A DNA stretch of 23,599 bases, from assembly GCA_964504385.1 (NCBI GenBank), contig CAZDEF010000040.1, forward strand, positions 1 through 23,599. Direction: 5' to 3'. A program made the translations under genes and the position numbers. Of this stretch, positions 5,405 through 13,235 are shown in pieces. The stretch is from Limiplasma sp964504385 (GTDB taxonomy: Bacteria; Bacillota; Clostridia; Christensenellales; Aristaeellaceae). Position 1 is the stretch's first letter. Each line of letters starts with the position of its first letter. Below the pieces are notes generated by a model. The model did no database searches. It was given only the letters and a program-made list of their open reading frames with translations, and was not told the origin of the DNA.

Positions 5405-7303
5405 ATGCTCACGACCATTACACCTACGGAAATGAAACGCGTGGAAAATGCTGTGATGCAGCATACCGCCATCACGGGCGAAGCGCTGATGCAGCGCGCT
5501 GCCGCACATGTGGCGCGGGCTGTGCGCGGCCTGTATGCAGGGCAGAAGGGCTGGGTGCTGTGTGCGTGCGGCGCGGGCAATAACGGCGGCGATGGTTTGG
5601 CGGCCATGCGCATGCTGGCAGAGACGGACGATGCGTTTGCAGGCGAGTGCTGGATGCTCAGCCGCCAGCTGTCTGCGGACAGCGCGCGTGAATTGGAACG
5701 GCTGGAAAAACTGGCTGGCCCGCGTGTGGCCATCCGCTGGCTGGAGAACGACCTGCCGATCGTGCCGCAGCTGCCGCTGGTGATTATCGATGCCATGTTC
5801 GGCACCGGGCTGGCGCGGCCGCTGGAAGGCATGGCCTTGGAACTGTGCCGGTGGATCAACCGGCAGGATGCATCGGTGGTTGCGGTGGATATTCCATCCG
5901 GATTGAACGGCGCGACCGGCGAGGTGCTGGGCGACGCGGTGCGCGCTGCCAAAACCGTGACTTTCCACCGTCCAAAGCCCGGCCTCTATCTGAAAAACGG
6001 CCCTGACTATGCGGGCAGAATCGTTGTGGGTGACATCGGACTGAACGAGCCTGAAACCGCAGCTTATGACGATGCCCATGGTTTTTCTGTGCTGGAAGAA
6101 GGCGACCTGTCCACCTTTTTGCCCAAGCGCAGACGCGTTACGCATAAAGGGAGCTATGGCAAGGTGCTGCTGATGGCGGGCAGCCGGGGAATGGCCGGAG
6201 CGGCGGCCATCAGCGCTACTGCCGCGCTGCGCGCTGGAGCCGGATTGGTGATGATCGCCTGCCCGGACAGCATTGTGGACACCGTGCAGATCCTTTGCCC
6301 CTGCGCGACCTGCTTGCCGCTGCCGCAAACGGTGGAAGAAGCGTGGACGCTGCTGGAAGAAAGATTGATGTGGGCTGATGCGCTGGGCGTAGGGTGCGGG
6401 CTTGGACTGAGCGAGTGGCCGCGGGCGCTGGTGGAAAGGCTGATGGATTGGCTGGCGCAGCATACGCTTCCGGCTGTGCTGGATGCAGATGCGCTGACGC
6501 TGCTTTCACGGATGGAAGCGCCGAAAACGCTGGGCATGCTGCTGCTGACGCCTCACCCGGCAGAAGCGGCGCGGCTGCTGGGTGAGGAAACATCAGCCGT
6601 GGTGGAGGACGCTCCGGCTGCTGCCGACCGGCTTGTAAAGAAATACGGCGCTGCCGTGATCCTGAAAGGGACGGTCAGCGTGCTGCGCTCGGCGGAGGGG
6701 AAAGCGCTCAATCCCTTCGGCACCCCTGCGATGGCGAAGGGCGGCAGCGGCGATGCGCTCACCGGCATTCTGAGCGCGCTGCTGGCCGGACGGGCCGCCG
6801 GCGCTTATGGGATGAACGATGTGCAGCTGATGCAATGCGGCTGTGCGCTGCACGGTTTGGCTGGCGAAGCGGCTGCGCGCGTTTGCGGTGAGCGAGGCCT
6901 GCTGCCAACAGAACTGTGCGATTGGATCGGGAAGGTCGACATGCAAAAAGCCGAACATTCCACACTGCAAAAAGGAATGACGCTCAGCTGTCCCATCCGC
7001 AGGGTCACGGTTACGGTGGAGCATATGCTGGGGACACGCGGCGATGGACAGGATAAACGGGTTTACCGGCGCAACTACGGCTATGTGCAGGAGGTGCTGG
7101 ATGAGCAGAATGAGTGGCAGGATGCTTGCATCTGCTGCGTGAACGACCCTTTGGAATGGTTTGAGGGCGAGGTGGTGGCGCACGTCCGGCTGACATCCGG
7201 GATGGTTTGGGCGGTAGCGCCTGTGAATGAGCGTCCTGCCGAAATGCAGCTTCGCCAAGAAATGGCGTTTTTGGGAACGATCGAAAATGTCGAGATGCTG
7301 TGA
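5405..7303 (+). CDS. nnr: NAD(P)H-hydrate epimerase/dehydratase with C-terminal pyrophosphatase-like domain
   Basis: This 632-residue protein is about 130 residues longer than the usual bifunctional NAD(P)HX repair enzyme. Residues 1 to about 210 form the epimerase (YjeF_N), with GAGNNGGDG at 56-64. Residues about 235-500 form the ADP-dependent dehydratase (ribokinase-like), with HKGSYGKVLLMAGS and the catalytic GGSGD at 446-450. Together they restore hydrated NADH and NADPH. From about residue 530 a third part begins with VTVTVEHMLG and NYGYV (557-561), resembling small clostridial proteins annotated as inorganic pyrophosphatase. The full DxDPxD metal cluster is not evident there, so its activity is uncertain. 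The frame is continuous through the junction. GGAGG precedes the ATG at 5405. It is the last gene of the operon. Confidence 0.88.
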   Translation: MLTTITPTEMKRVENAVMQHTAITGEALMQRAAAHVARAVRGLYAGQKGWVLCACGAGNNGGDGLAAMRMLAETDDAFAGECWMLSRQLSADSARELERLEKLAGPRVAIRWLENDLPIVPQLPLVIIDAMFGTGLARPLEGMALELCRWINRQDASVVAVDIPSGLNGATGEVLGDAVRAAKTVTFHRPKPGLYLKNGPDYAGRIVVGDIGLNEPETAAYDDAHGFSVLEEGDLSTFLPKRRRVTHKGSYGKVLLMAGSRGMAGAAAISATAALRAGAGLVMIACPDSIVDTVQILCPCATCLPLPQTVEEAWTLLEERLMWADALGVGCGLGLSEWPRALVERLMDWLAQHTLPAVLDADALTLLSRMEAPKTLGMLLLTPHPAEAARLLGEETSAVVEDAPAAADRLVKKYGAAVILKGTVSVLRSAEGKALNPFGTPAMAKGGSGDALTGILSALLAGRAAGAYGMNDVQLMQCGCALHGLAGEAAARVCGERGLLPTELCDWIGKVDMQKAEHSTLQKGMTLSCPIRRVTVTVEHMLGTRGDGQDKRVYRRNYGYVQEVLDEQNEWQDACICCVNDPLEWFEGEVVAHVRLTSGMVWAVAPVNERPAEMQLRQEMAFLGTIENVEML

Positions 7304-7320
7304 ATTCCTTCTTACATGCA

Positions 7321-7363
7321 AATACCAACGTTTTTTTAAAGATAAAATTTAATGTTCGGAAAA
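7321..7363 (+). promoter_or_regulatory. PurBox-like operator upstream of the purine promoter
   Basis: Positions 7351-7363 read AATGTTCGGAAAA, which matches 12 of 13 positions of the inverted PurBox (AWWGTTCGGWWWT) bound by the Gram-positive PurR of Bacillus and Lactococcus. A degenerate partner, AATACCAACGTT (7321-7332), lies upstream in the opposite orientation and resembles AWWWCCGAACWW with the G missing. The strong half-site ends 4 nt before the -35 element. Whether this organism has such a PurR cannot be told from the window. Confidence 0.5.
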
Positions 7364-7367
7364 GCTA

Positions 7368-7396
7368 TTGACAATGCGTCTTCTTTCCGCTACAAT
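7368..7396 (+). promoter_or_regulatory. Consensus sigma-A promoter of the purine operon
   Basis: TTGACA (7368-7373) and TACAAT (7391-7396) are separated by 17 nt. Transcription should start near 7403, which gives a leader of about 185 nt before purE. Confidence 0.85.
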
Positions 7397-7402
7397 AGCC
7401 TC

Positions 7403-7555
7403 ATCGTTTGAAGGGAGGCTGCGGCGCTATGCGTACCATGCACTGCAACAGGGTCGGATCTGGTCGCTGCCAGCGCGCTCGCTTTGTTCAGAACGATACC
7501 ATTTTTGGATGATTCTTTTTGCAGTCGCCGCACTATGTGTGGGCGGCTGCTTTTT
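7403..7555 (+). promoter_or_regulatory. Candidate attenuator leader of the purine operon
   Basis: The leader ends in an intrinsic terminator (7521-7555) placed just before purE. Two upstream blocks, TGCGGCG (7420-7426) and ACTGCAA (7442-7448), are complementary to the two adjacent halves of the terminator 5' arm (7519-7525 TTGCAGT and 7526-7532 CGCCGCA). They occur in the right order for one antiparallel stem, so an antiterminator is possible. A 27-codon ORF (7429-7512) has AAGGGAGG upstream, begins in the bulge between the blocks and stops 7 nt before the terminator arm. The guanine, PRPP (ykkC) and ZTP riboswitch consensus elements were looked for and not found, so the sensor, if any, is unidentified. 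Confidence 0.5.
7521..7555 (+). terminator. Leader terminator ahead of purE
   Basis: GCAGTCGCC (7521-7529) pairs with GGCGGCTGC (7542-7550), with one G-T pair, and CAC (7531-7533) pairs with GTG past a bulged G. The stem is followed by five T residues (7551-7555). It lies inside the leader, 33 nt before the purE ATG, so it must be read through for the operon to be expressed. Confidence 0.65.
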
Positions 7556-7587
7556 GATGGATGCCAAAAAAGCAGGAGGAAAGCAAA

Positions 7588-8070
7588 ATGAAGAAGGTAG
7601 CCGTGATCATGGGTTCCGACAGCGATCTGCCGGTGCTGGAAGGTTGTTTTCAAACGCTTCGCAAGCTGAATATTCCGTATGAAGCGCATGTGTATTCCGC
7701 ACACCGTACCCCTGCGGAGGCGGCTGCGTTTGCAGCAGCTGCGCGCGAAAACGGTTTTGGCGTCCTGATCGCTGCGGCAGGCAAGGCGGCGCATCTGGCG
7801 GGCGCGCTGGCGGCGCAGAGCATTCTGCCGGTGATCGGCATCCCAGTGAAGGCCAGCGCGCTGGACGGCTTGGACGCGCTTTTGTCCACCGTGCAGATGC
7901 CCGGCGGCATTCCTGTGGCAACGGTGGCCATCAACGGCGCTGAAAACGCCGCGCTGCTGGCGGCGCAGATCATTGCACTGAGCGACGATGAACTGGCGCG
8001 CCAGTTGCTGCAGATGCGCCGGGAAATGTACGAAGCCGTCCTGCGCAAGGACGCGGCTTTGAATGTGTAA
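7588..8070 (+). CDS. purE: 5-(carboxyamino)imidazole ribonucleotide mutase PurE
   Basis: This 160-residue protein is the standard class I PurE length. The CO2-handling active site is visible as GSDSDLPV at residues 9-16 and SAHRTP at 38-43 (His40). It moves the carboxyl group of N5-CAIR to give CAIR in purine synthesis. No purK, which makes N5-CAIR, is in the window, although the class I signature suggests the mutase reaction. The ATG at 7588 was chosen over 7561 because AGGAGGA (7574-7580) lies 7 nt upstream and the family starts at MKKVAVIMGSDSD. It is the first gene of the purine operon. Confidence 0.93.
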   Translation: MKKVAVIMGSDSDLPVLEGCFQTLRKLNIPYEAHVYSAHRTPAEAAAFAAAARENGFGVLIAAAGKAAHLAGALAAQSILPVIGIPVKASALDGLDALLSTVQMPGGIPVATVAINGAENAALLAAQIIALSDDELARQLLQMRREMYEAVLRKDAALNV

Positions 8071-8090
8071 GGGCGGAGGCGTGAGTAGTC

Positions 8091-9545
8091 ATGCAGAATG
8101 AGAACCAGCTTCATGAGGCGTGCGGCGTATTTGGCATCTATCGGCAGGGCGGCCGCCAAGGCGTGATCCCGGAGGCGTACCATGCGCTGTATGCCCTGCA
8201 GCATCGCGGGCAGGAAAGCTGCGGCGTTGCCATCAACACAAACGGCGTGATCACCTGTCACAAGGACGTGGGACTGGTGACGGATGTGTTCACCCATCCG
8301 GTGCTGAGCCAGCTGCCCGAGGGCAGCGCGGCTGTGGCGCACTGCCTGTATGCTCCCAAGAGCAGCCACAACCGCGATAACGCCCAGCCCATGCTGGTGA
8401 ACCACCGCAAGGGGGCGCTGGCGCTGTGCAACAACGGCGTGCTCACCAATGCCGCCAGCCTGCGGGAAGAACTGGAGACCAACGGCGCGATCTTCCACAC
8501 CACCAGCGATGCGGAGATTATCGCCTATCTGGTGGCGCAGGAGCGGCTGCACTGTCACAGCATTGAGCAGGCTGTGGCAAACGCCATGGACCGCATGCGC
8601 GGTTCCTTTTCCATGGTGATCATGAGCCCGGCCAAGCTCGTGGCCGCCCGCGATCCGCATGGCTTCCATCCGCTGTGCATGGGGCGCATTGATGACGATA
8701 TCGTGTTTGCCAGCGAAAGCTGCGCGCTGGATGCCATTGGCGCGGAATTCGTGCGCGACATCGAGCCCGGCGAAGTGGTGGTGGCAGACAAGGACGGTGT
8801 GAAAAGCCTGCGCTGCCAGCGCAGATGCGGCAGTTCCCTGTGCGTGTTTGAATTCATTTATTTCGCCCGCCCCGACAGCGTTGTGGAGGGCAGCAGCGTG
8901 CATACCGCGCGCGTGCGCGCCGGCAGCTTCCTGGCGCTGGAGCATCCGGTGCAGGCGGATGTGGTCATCGGCGTGCCGGACAGCGGCCTGGATGCGGCGA
9001 TCGGTTTTGCGCGTCAGAGCGGCATCCCTTACGGCATTGGCTTTATCAAAAACAAGTATATCGGCCGTACATTCATCCAGCCCACCCAGAAGGAACGCGC
9101 CAACAGTGTGCGCATCAAGCTCAACGCCGTGCGTTCCACAGTGGCGGGCAAGCGCGTGGTGCTGGTGGATGATTCCATTGTGCGCGGCACCACGAGCGCC
9201 CATATCGTCAGCCTGCTGCGCGAGGCCGGAGCCACCGAGGTGCATATGCGCCTGTCCTCCCCGCCGTTTACCCACATGTGCTACTTCGGCACGGATATCG
9301 GCTCGGTGGACAATCTGATCGCTGCAAAACACTCTACCGAGGAGATCTGCAAGATCATCGGCGCGGATAGCCTTGGATTCCTGAATGTGAACCACCTGCC
9401 GTATCTGGCCGATCATTCCGCCTGCGGCTTCTGCAACGGCTGCTTTACCGGCGTGTATCCGGAAGAGATCCCCGGTCAGCCCCATACCCCCATTTGCACC
9501 CGCCCCCTGAACCCAGAAAAACAGACGGAGGAAAACGCCAAATGA
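8091..9545 (+). CDS. purF: Amidophosphoribosyltransferase
   Basis: This 484-residue enzyme commits PRPP to purine synthesis by making phosphoribosylamine with glutamine nitrogen. A 10-residue propeptide precedes Cys11, the catalytic nucleophile exposed by processing (ACGVFGIY), as in the iron-sulfur-type enzymes of Bacillus. The glutaminase part runs to about residue 235 and the phosphoribosyltransferase part carries the PRPP motif VVLVDDSIVRGTTS near 356-369. Cysteines in SLCVFEF, MCYFG and CGFCNGC fit the four ligands of the structural 4Fe-4S cluster, so it should be oxygen-sensitive. It lies 20 nt after purE and overlaps purM by four bases. Confidence 0.95.
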   Translation: MQNENQLHEACGVFGIYRQGGRQGVIPEAYHALYALQHRGQESCGVAINTNGVITCHKDVGLVTDVFTHPVLSQLPEGSAAVAHCLYAPKSSHNRDNAQPMLVNHRKGALALCNNGVLTNAASLREELETNGAIFHTTSDAEIIAYLVAQERLHCHSIEQAVANAMDRMRGSFSMVIMSPAKLVAARDPHGFHPLCMGRIDDDIVFASESCALDAIGAEFVRDIEPGEVVVADKDGVKSLRCQRRCGSSLCVFEFIYFARPDSVVEGSSVHTARVRAGSFLALEHPVQADVVIGVPDSGLDAAIGFARQSGIPYGIGFIKNKYIGRTFIQPTQKERANSVRIKLNAVRSTVAGKRVVLVDDSIVRGTTSAHIVSLLREAGATEVHMRLSSPPFTHMCYFGTDIGSVDNLIAAKHSTEEICKIIGADSLGFLNVNHLPYLADHSACGFCNGCFTGVYPEEIPGQPHTPICTRPLNPEKQTEENAK

Positions 9546-10585
9546 AAAGTGAAAGCGCAAGCTACAAGGCTGCCGGTGTGGATATCACCGCCGGCTACCG
9601 CGCGGTGGAACTGATGAAGAAGCATGTGGCCCGCACCCGCAATGAAGGCTGCTTAGATGATGTGGGCGGCTTTGGCGGCTGCTTCGGTCTGCCTGTGGCG
9701 GGCATGGACGAGCCGGTGCTGGTATCTGGCACGGACGGCTGCGGCACCAAGGTGAAGCTTGCCATTCTGATGGATCGGCACGATACCATCGGGATCGACG
9801 CGGTGGCCATGTGTGTGAACGATATCATCTGCGTGGGCGCAAAGCCGTTGTTCTTTCTGGATTACATTGCCTGCGGCAAGAATGTGCCCGAGAAGATCGC
9901 CTCGATCGTTGCTGGTGTGGCGGAGGGATGCGTACAGTCCGGCGCGGCGCTCATCGGTGGTGAAACGGCGGAGCATCCCGGCATGATGCCTGCGGAGGAT
10001 TATGATCTGGCCGGTTTTGCAGTGGGGATCGTAGATAAGAAAAAGATCCTTGACAATACCCGCATGGCGGAAGGCGATGTCGTGATCGCATTGCCCTCCA
10101 CCGGCATTCATTCCAACGGTTTTTCCCTGTGCCGCAAGGTGTTTGATATTGACAACAACAACCCGGAGCTCTATGTGCCCCGTGCGGAGCTGAACGGTCA
10201 GACCATTGCCGAAGCTCTGCTCACCCCCACGAGGATCTATGTCAAGCCGATCCTTGCTCTGCTGGAAAAGGTGGATGTGAAGGGCATCAGCCACATCACC
10301 GGCGGCGGTTTCTATGAGAATATTCCGCGCTCCATTCCGGACGGACTGTGCGCAAGCATTGACAAGAGCGCCGTGAAGGTACTGCCCATCTTTGATATGA
10401 TCGCCCAGTGGGGAAAGATCCCTGAGCGGGATATGTACAACACCTACAACATGGGCGTTGGCATGAGCGTGGTGGTGCCGGCGGATGAGAAGGATACGGC
10501 GCTGACGATCCTGCGCGAAAACGGAGTGGACGCTTATGTGATCGGCCAGATCGTCAAGGGCGAGGAAAAGGTGATCCTGAAATGA
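9542..10585 (+). CDS. purM: Phosphoribosylformylglycinamidine cyclo-ligase (AIR synthetase)
   Basis: This 347-residue enzyme closes FGAM to AIR with ATP. Family motifs are SYKAAGVDITAG at the N-terminus, LVSGTDGCGTKVKLA near residues 60-74, IGGETAEHPGMMP near 139-151 and HITGGGFYENIPR in the C-terminal domain. The ATG at 9542 overlaps the purF stop (ATGA); an upstream in-frame start inside purF was rejected. It overlaps purN in the same way, so purF, purM and purN form a translationally coupled trio. Confidence 0.95.
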   Translation: MKSESASYKAAGVDITAGYRAVELMKKHVARTRNEGCLDDVGGFGGCFGLPVAGMDEPVLVSGTDGCGTKVKLAILMDRHDTIGIDAVAMCVNDIICVGAKPLFFLDYIACGKNVPEKIASIVAGVAEGCVQSGAALIGGETAEHPGMMPAEDYDLAGFAVGIVDKKKILDNTRMAEGDVVIALPSTGIHSNGFSLCRKVFDIDNNNPELYVPRAELNGQTIAEALLTPTRIYVKPILALLEKVDVKGISHITGGGFYENIPRSIPDGLCASIDKSAVKVLPIFDMIAQWGKIPERDMYNTYNMGVGMSVVVPADEKDTALTILRENGVDAYVIGQIVKGEEKVILK

Positions 10586-11208
10586 AAACGAACATTGCCG
10601 TGCTTGTATCCGGCGGCGGCACCAACCTGCAGGCACTGATCGACGCGCAGCAGCGCGGCGAGCTGGGCGGCGGCGAGATCACCGCTGTTCTTTCCACCAA
10701 AGAAGGGGCTTATGCGCTGGAACGTGCGGCCAAGGCCGGGATCCCCGGCTATGTGCTCCCGCGCAAGGCTTATGCAAGTGCTCAGGATATGACGGTGGCG
10801 CTGGTGGAAAAACTCCGTCAGCTGAACATCCAGCTGGTGGTGCTGGCTGGGTGCATGGTGATTTTTACCCGCGAGCTGACCGACAGCTATCCCAACGCCA
10901 TTCTGAATGTCCATCCGGCGCTGATCCCCTCCTTCTGCGGCAAGGGCTTTTATGGGCTGCGCGTCCATGAGGCGGCGCTGGCCTACGGCGTGAAGGTGTC
11001 CGGAGCGACCGTGCACTTTGTGAGCGAGGAATGCGACGGCGGCCCGATCATCGCCCAAAAGGCGGTGCCTGTGCTGGAGAACGATACGCCCGAAAGCCTG
11101 CAAAGACGCATCATGGAGGAGGCGGAATGGAAGCTGCTGCCCGAGGCGGTGCGCCTGTTCTGCGAAGGGCGGCTGATGGTGGAAGGCCGCAGAGTTTGCA
11201 TCAGATAA
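10582..11208 (+). CDS. purN: Phosphoribosylglycinamide formyltransferase (GAR transformylase)
   Basis: This 208-residue folate enzyme transfers a formyl group from 10-formyltetrahydrofolate to GAR. The phosphate loop SGGGTNLQ is at residues 10-17. The catalytic trio appears as Asn109 and His111 (NVHPALIPSF) and Asp152 (EECDGGPIIAQ). It overlaps purM by four bases and ends 12 nt before the IMP cyclohydrolase gene, which has GGAGAG as its ribosome binding site. Nothing unusual is seen. Confidence 0.95.
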   Translation: MKTNIAVLVSGGGTNLQALIDAQQRGELGGGEITAVLSTKEGAYALERAAKAGIPGYVLPRKAYASAQDMTVALVEKLRQLNIQLVVLAGCMVIFTRELTDSYPNAILNVHPALIPSFCGKGFYGLRVHEAALAYGVKVSGATVHFVSEECDGGPIIAQKAVPVLENDTPESLQRRIMEEAEWKLLPEAVRLFCEGRLMVEGRRVCIR

Positions 11209-11220
11209 GGAGAGAGCAAG

Positions 11221-11934
11221 ATGAACGTTTATGAAACGCCGACCATGCGGGAACGCCTGAATGGCAATACCTACCCCGGCCGCGGCATCGTGCTGGGCGT
11301 AAGCGAGGACGGAACCAAGGCTGTAGCCGCGTACTTCATCATGGGGCGCAGCGTGAACAGCCGCAACCGCGTGTTTGTGGCTGAACCGGATGGGATTCGC
11401 ACGGAAGCGTATGATCCCAGTCTGATGGTGGATCCGCATCTGATCATTTACCACCCCGTGCGTGAAGCGGGATGCGGCCTGATCGTGACCAATGGCGACC
11501 AGACCGATACCATCTGGGAATCCCTCTCCCGCGGCGAAAGCTGGGAATCCGCGCTGCGTACGCGCCAGTTTGAGGATGACCGTCCCAACTGGACGCCGCG
11601 CATCTCCGGCATTCAGGCGACGGATGGCAGCTATAAGCTGTCCATTCTGAAGGCGGCGGAGGAAAACGGCTGCGCCTGTGCGCGTTTCTTCTATGAATAC
11701 CCGGCGGTCAGGGGACTGGGACATTTTCTGCATACCTATGTGTGCGATGGCAACCCTGTCATTCCCACCTTCCAGGGCGAGCCGGAACGCGTGCAGATCC
11801 CGGATGATATCGATGCGTTCACGAAAGAGCTGTGGAACCATCTTGACCAAGATAACAAGATCTCTCTGTTCGTGCGATATACCGATCTGCAGACCGGCCG
11901 CCACGAGCAGCGCATCCTGAACAAACACCAGTGA
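11221..11934 (+). CDS. PurO-type IMP cyclohydrolase
   Basis: This 237-residue protein resembles the IMP cyclohydrolase family first known from archaeal PurO: GNTYPGRGIVLGVSEDG near residues 15-31, YFIMGRSVNSRNRVF near 38-52 and the later NWTPRISGI. It should catalyse the last step of purine synthesis, closing FAICAR to IMP. In most bacteria this is done by the N-terminal domain of PurH, which is missing from the next gene, so the two proteins together replace PurH. The ATG at 11221 follows GGAGAG. Family assignment is by motif recall; the symbol purO is used for archaeal members and is left out here. Confidence 0.85.
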   Translation: MNVYETPTMRERLNGNTYPGRGIVLGVSEDGTKAVAAYFIMGRSVNSRNRVFVAEPDGIRTEAYDPSLMVDPHLIIYHPVREAGCGLIVTNGDQTDTIWESLSRGESWESALRTRQFEDDRPNWTPRISGIQATDGSYKLSILKAAEENGCACARFFYEYPAVRGLGHFLHTYVCDGNPVIPTFQGEPERVQIPDDIDAFTKELWNHLDQDNKISLFVRYTDLQTGRHEQRILNKHQ

Positions 11935-11951
11935 AAAAAGGAGAAAGCATC

Positions 11952-13127
11952 ATGACGGAAATGGAACTCAAGTATGGCTGCAACCCCAATCAGAAGCCTG
12001 CCCGCATCTTTATGAAGAAAGGCGAACTGCCCGTCGAAGTGCTCTCCGGCCGCCCGGGTTACATCAACTTTCTGGACGCCTTCAACGGTTGGCAGCTGGT
12101 GAAGGAATTGAAACGCGCGACCGGCCTGCCGGCTGCCGCCAGCTTCAAGCATGTCAGCCCCGCCGGTGCTGCCGTGGGCCTGCCCCTGAGCGATACGCTG
12201 CGTCGCATCTACTTTATCCCTGCGGAAATGGAGCTGTCTCCGCTGGCCTGCGCGTATGCCCGCGCCCGCGGCGCGGACCGCATGTCATCTTTTGGCGACT
12301 GGATCTCCTTGTCTGATGTGTGCGATGTATCCACCGCGCTGCTCATCAAGCCGGAAGTGTCCGATGGCGTGATCGCCCCCGGCTACGAACCGGAAGCGCT
12401 CGAGATCCTTAGATCCAAGCGCAAGGGAAATTACAACATTGTGCAGATCGACCCTGACTATGAGCCGGAAAAGCTTGAGCAGAAGGATGTGTACGGCATC
12501 ACTTTCGAGCAGGAGCGTAACGAGCTGCACATCACGGATGATTTCTTTGCCAACGTGGTGACGGAAAACAAGAAAATGACGGAGGCCGCGCTGCGCGATC
12601 TGGCCATTTCCATGATCACGCTCAAGTACACCCAGTCCAATTCCGTGTGCTATGTCAAGGACGGACAGGCCATCGGCATTGGCGCGGGACAGCAGAGTCG
12701 CATCCACTGCACCCGTCTGGCGGGGGACAAGGCCAACAACTGGTGGCTGCGTCAGCATGAGAAGACATTGAACCTGCCCTTTATCCCCACACTGAAGAAT
12801 CCGGATCGCGACAATGCGATTGACCGCTATATTTCCGACGAATCCGAGGATGTGCTGGCAGACGGGATCTGGCAGACCTTGTTCACTGAAAAGCCGGAAG
12901 AACTGACCAAGGAAGAAAAGAAGGCATGGCTGGCGCAGATGACGGATGTGGCGCTGGGCTCCGATGCGTTCTTCCCTTTCCCGGACAATATCGACCGCGC
13001 TGCACGCAGCGGTGTGAAATACATCGCCGAACCCGGCGGTTCCATCCGCGATGAAGTGGTGATCGACGCCTGCAACAAATATGGCATCGCGATGGCCTTC
13101 ACCGGTCTGCGTCTCTTCCACCATTAA
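11952..13127 (+). CDS. purH: Stand-alone AICAR transformylase (PurH C-terminal domain)
   Basis: This 391-residue protein matches only the AICAR formyltransferase half of PurH and lacks the IMP cyclohydrolase (MGS-like) domain. The catalytic Lys66-His67 pair lies in SFKHVSPAGAAVG, and YTQSNSVCYVKDGQAIGIGAGQQSR-type residues near 234-258 and the C-terminal FPDNIDRAARSGVKYIAEPG are typical. It formylates AICAR with 10-formyltetrahydrofolate. The ATG at 11952, 8 nt after AAAGGAG, was chosen over a GTG at 11931 that overlaps the previous stop. The product FAICAR would go to the neighbouring PurO-type enzyme. Confidence 0.92.
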   Translation: MTEMELKYGCNPNQKPARIFMKKGELPVEVLSGRPGYINFLDAFNGWQLVKELKRATGLPAAASFKHVSPAGAAVGLPLSDTLRRIYFIPAEMELSPLACAYARARGADRMSSFGDWISLSDVCDVSTALLIKPEVSDGVIAPGYEPEALEILRSKRKGNYNIVQIDPDYEPEKLEQKDVYGITFEQERNELHITDDFFANVVTENKKMTEAALRDLAISMITLKYTQSNSVCYVKDGQAIGIGAGQQSRIHCTRLAGDKANNWWLRQHEKTLNLPFIPTLKNPDRDNAIDRYISDESEDVLADGIWQTLFTEKPEELTKEEKKAWLAQMTDVALGSDAFFPFPDNIDRAARSGVKYIAEPGGSIRDEVVIDACNKYGIAMAFTGLRLFHH

Positions 13128-13149
13128 GCGGAGCGGATGCGGGCGAAAC

Positions 13150-13173
13150 GCCGGAGCACGCAGCGGCTCCGGC
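13150..13173 (+). other. Intercistronic hairpin without a T-tract
   Basis: GCCGGAGC (13150-13157) and GCTCCGGC (13166-13173) form a perfect 8-bp stem with an 8-nt loop in the 108-nt gap between the AICAR transformylase gene and purD. No T run follows, so it is not a normal terminator. It may mark an RNA-processing or stability element within the operon. Confidence 0.45.
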
Positions 13174-13235
13174 TCGCTTGCGTGTGCATGTGCTTCTGGT
13201 CATGGGATCCCAACGTTCTGCTGTGGAGGTAATGT

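Noticed and set aside
3848..6463. Minus-strand open frame of 871 codons opposite birA, the P1 peptidase, acpS and nnr
   Set aside because: The translation is His/Arg/Ala/Ser-rich without domains, and all four plus-strand genes are well supported by motifs and translational coupling.
7403..7520. ZTP, PRPP or guanine riboswitch in the purine leader, prompted by GGGTCGG and CTGGTC
   Set aside because: Only short pieces resemble those consensus elements, and the defining ZTP (CCGCCTGGGC), ykkC (GGGA...GCCC) and guanine core elements are absent.
7368..7682. Plus-strand ORF across the purine promoter and leader, including a hydrophobic stretch
   Set aside because: Its start codon is inside the -35 element, so it could not be translated from this promoter, and it runs into purE in another frame.
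7650..9560. Minus-strand open frame of 636 codons opposite purE and purF
   Set aside because: It is the mirror of well-supported genes, with no ribosome binding site or family motif.
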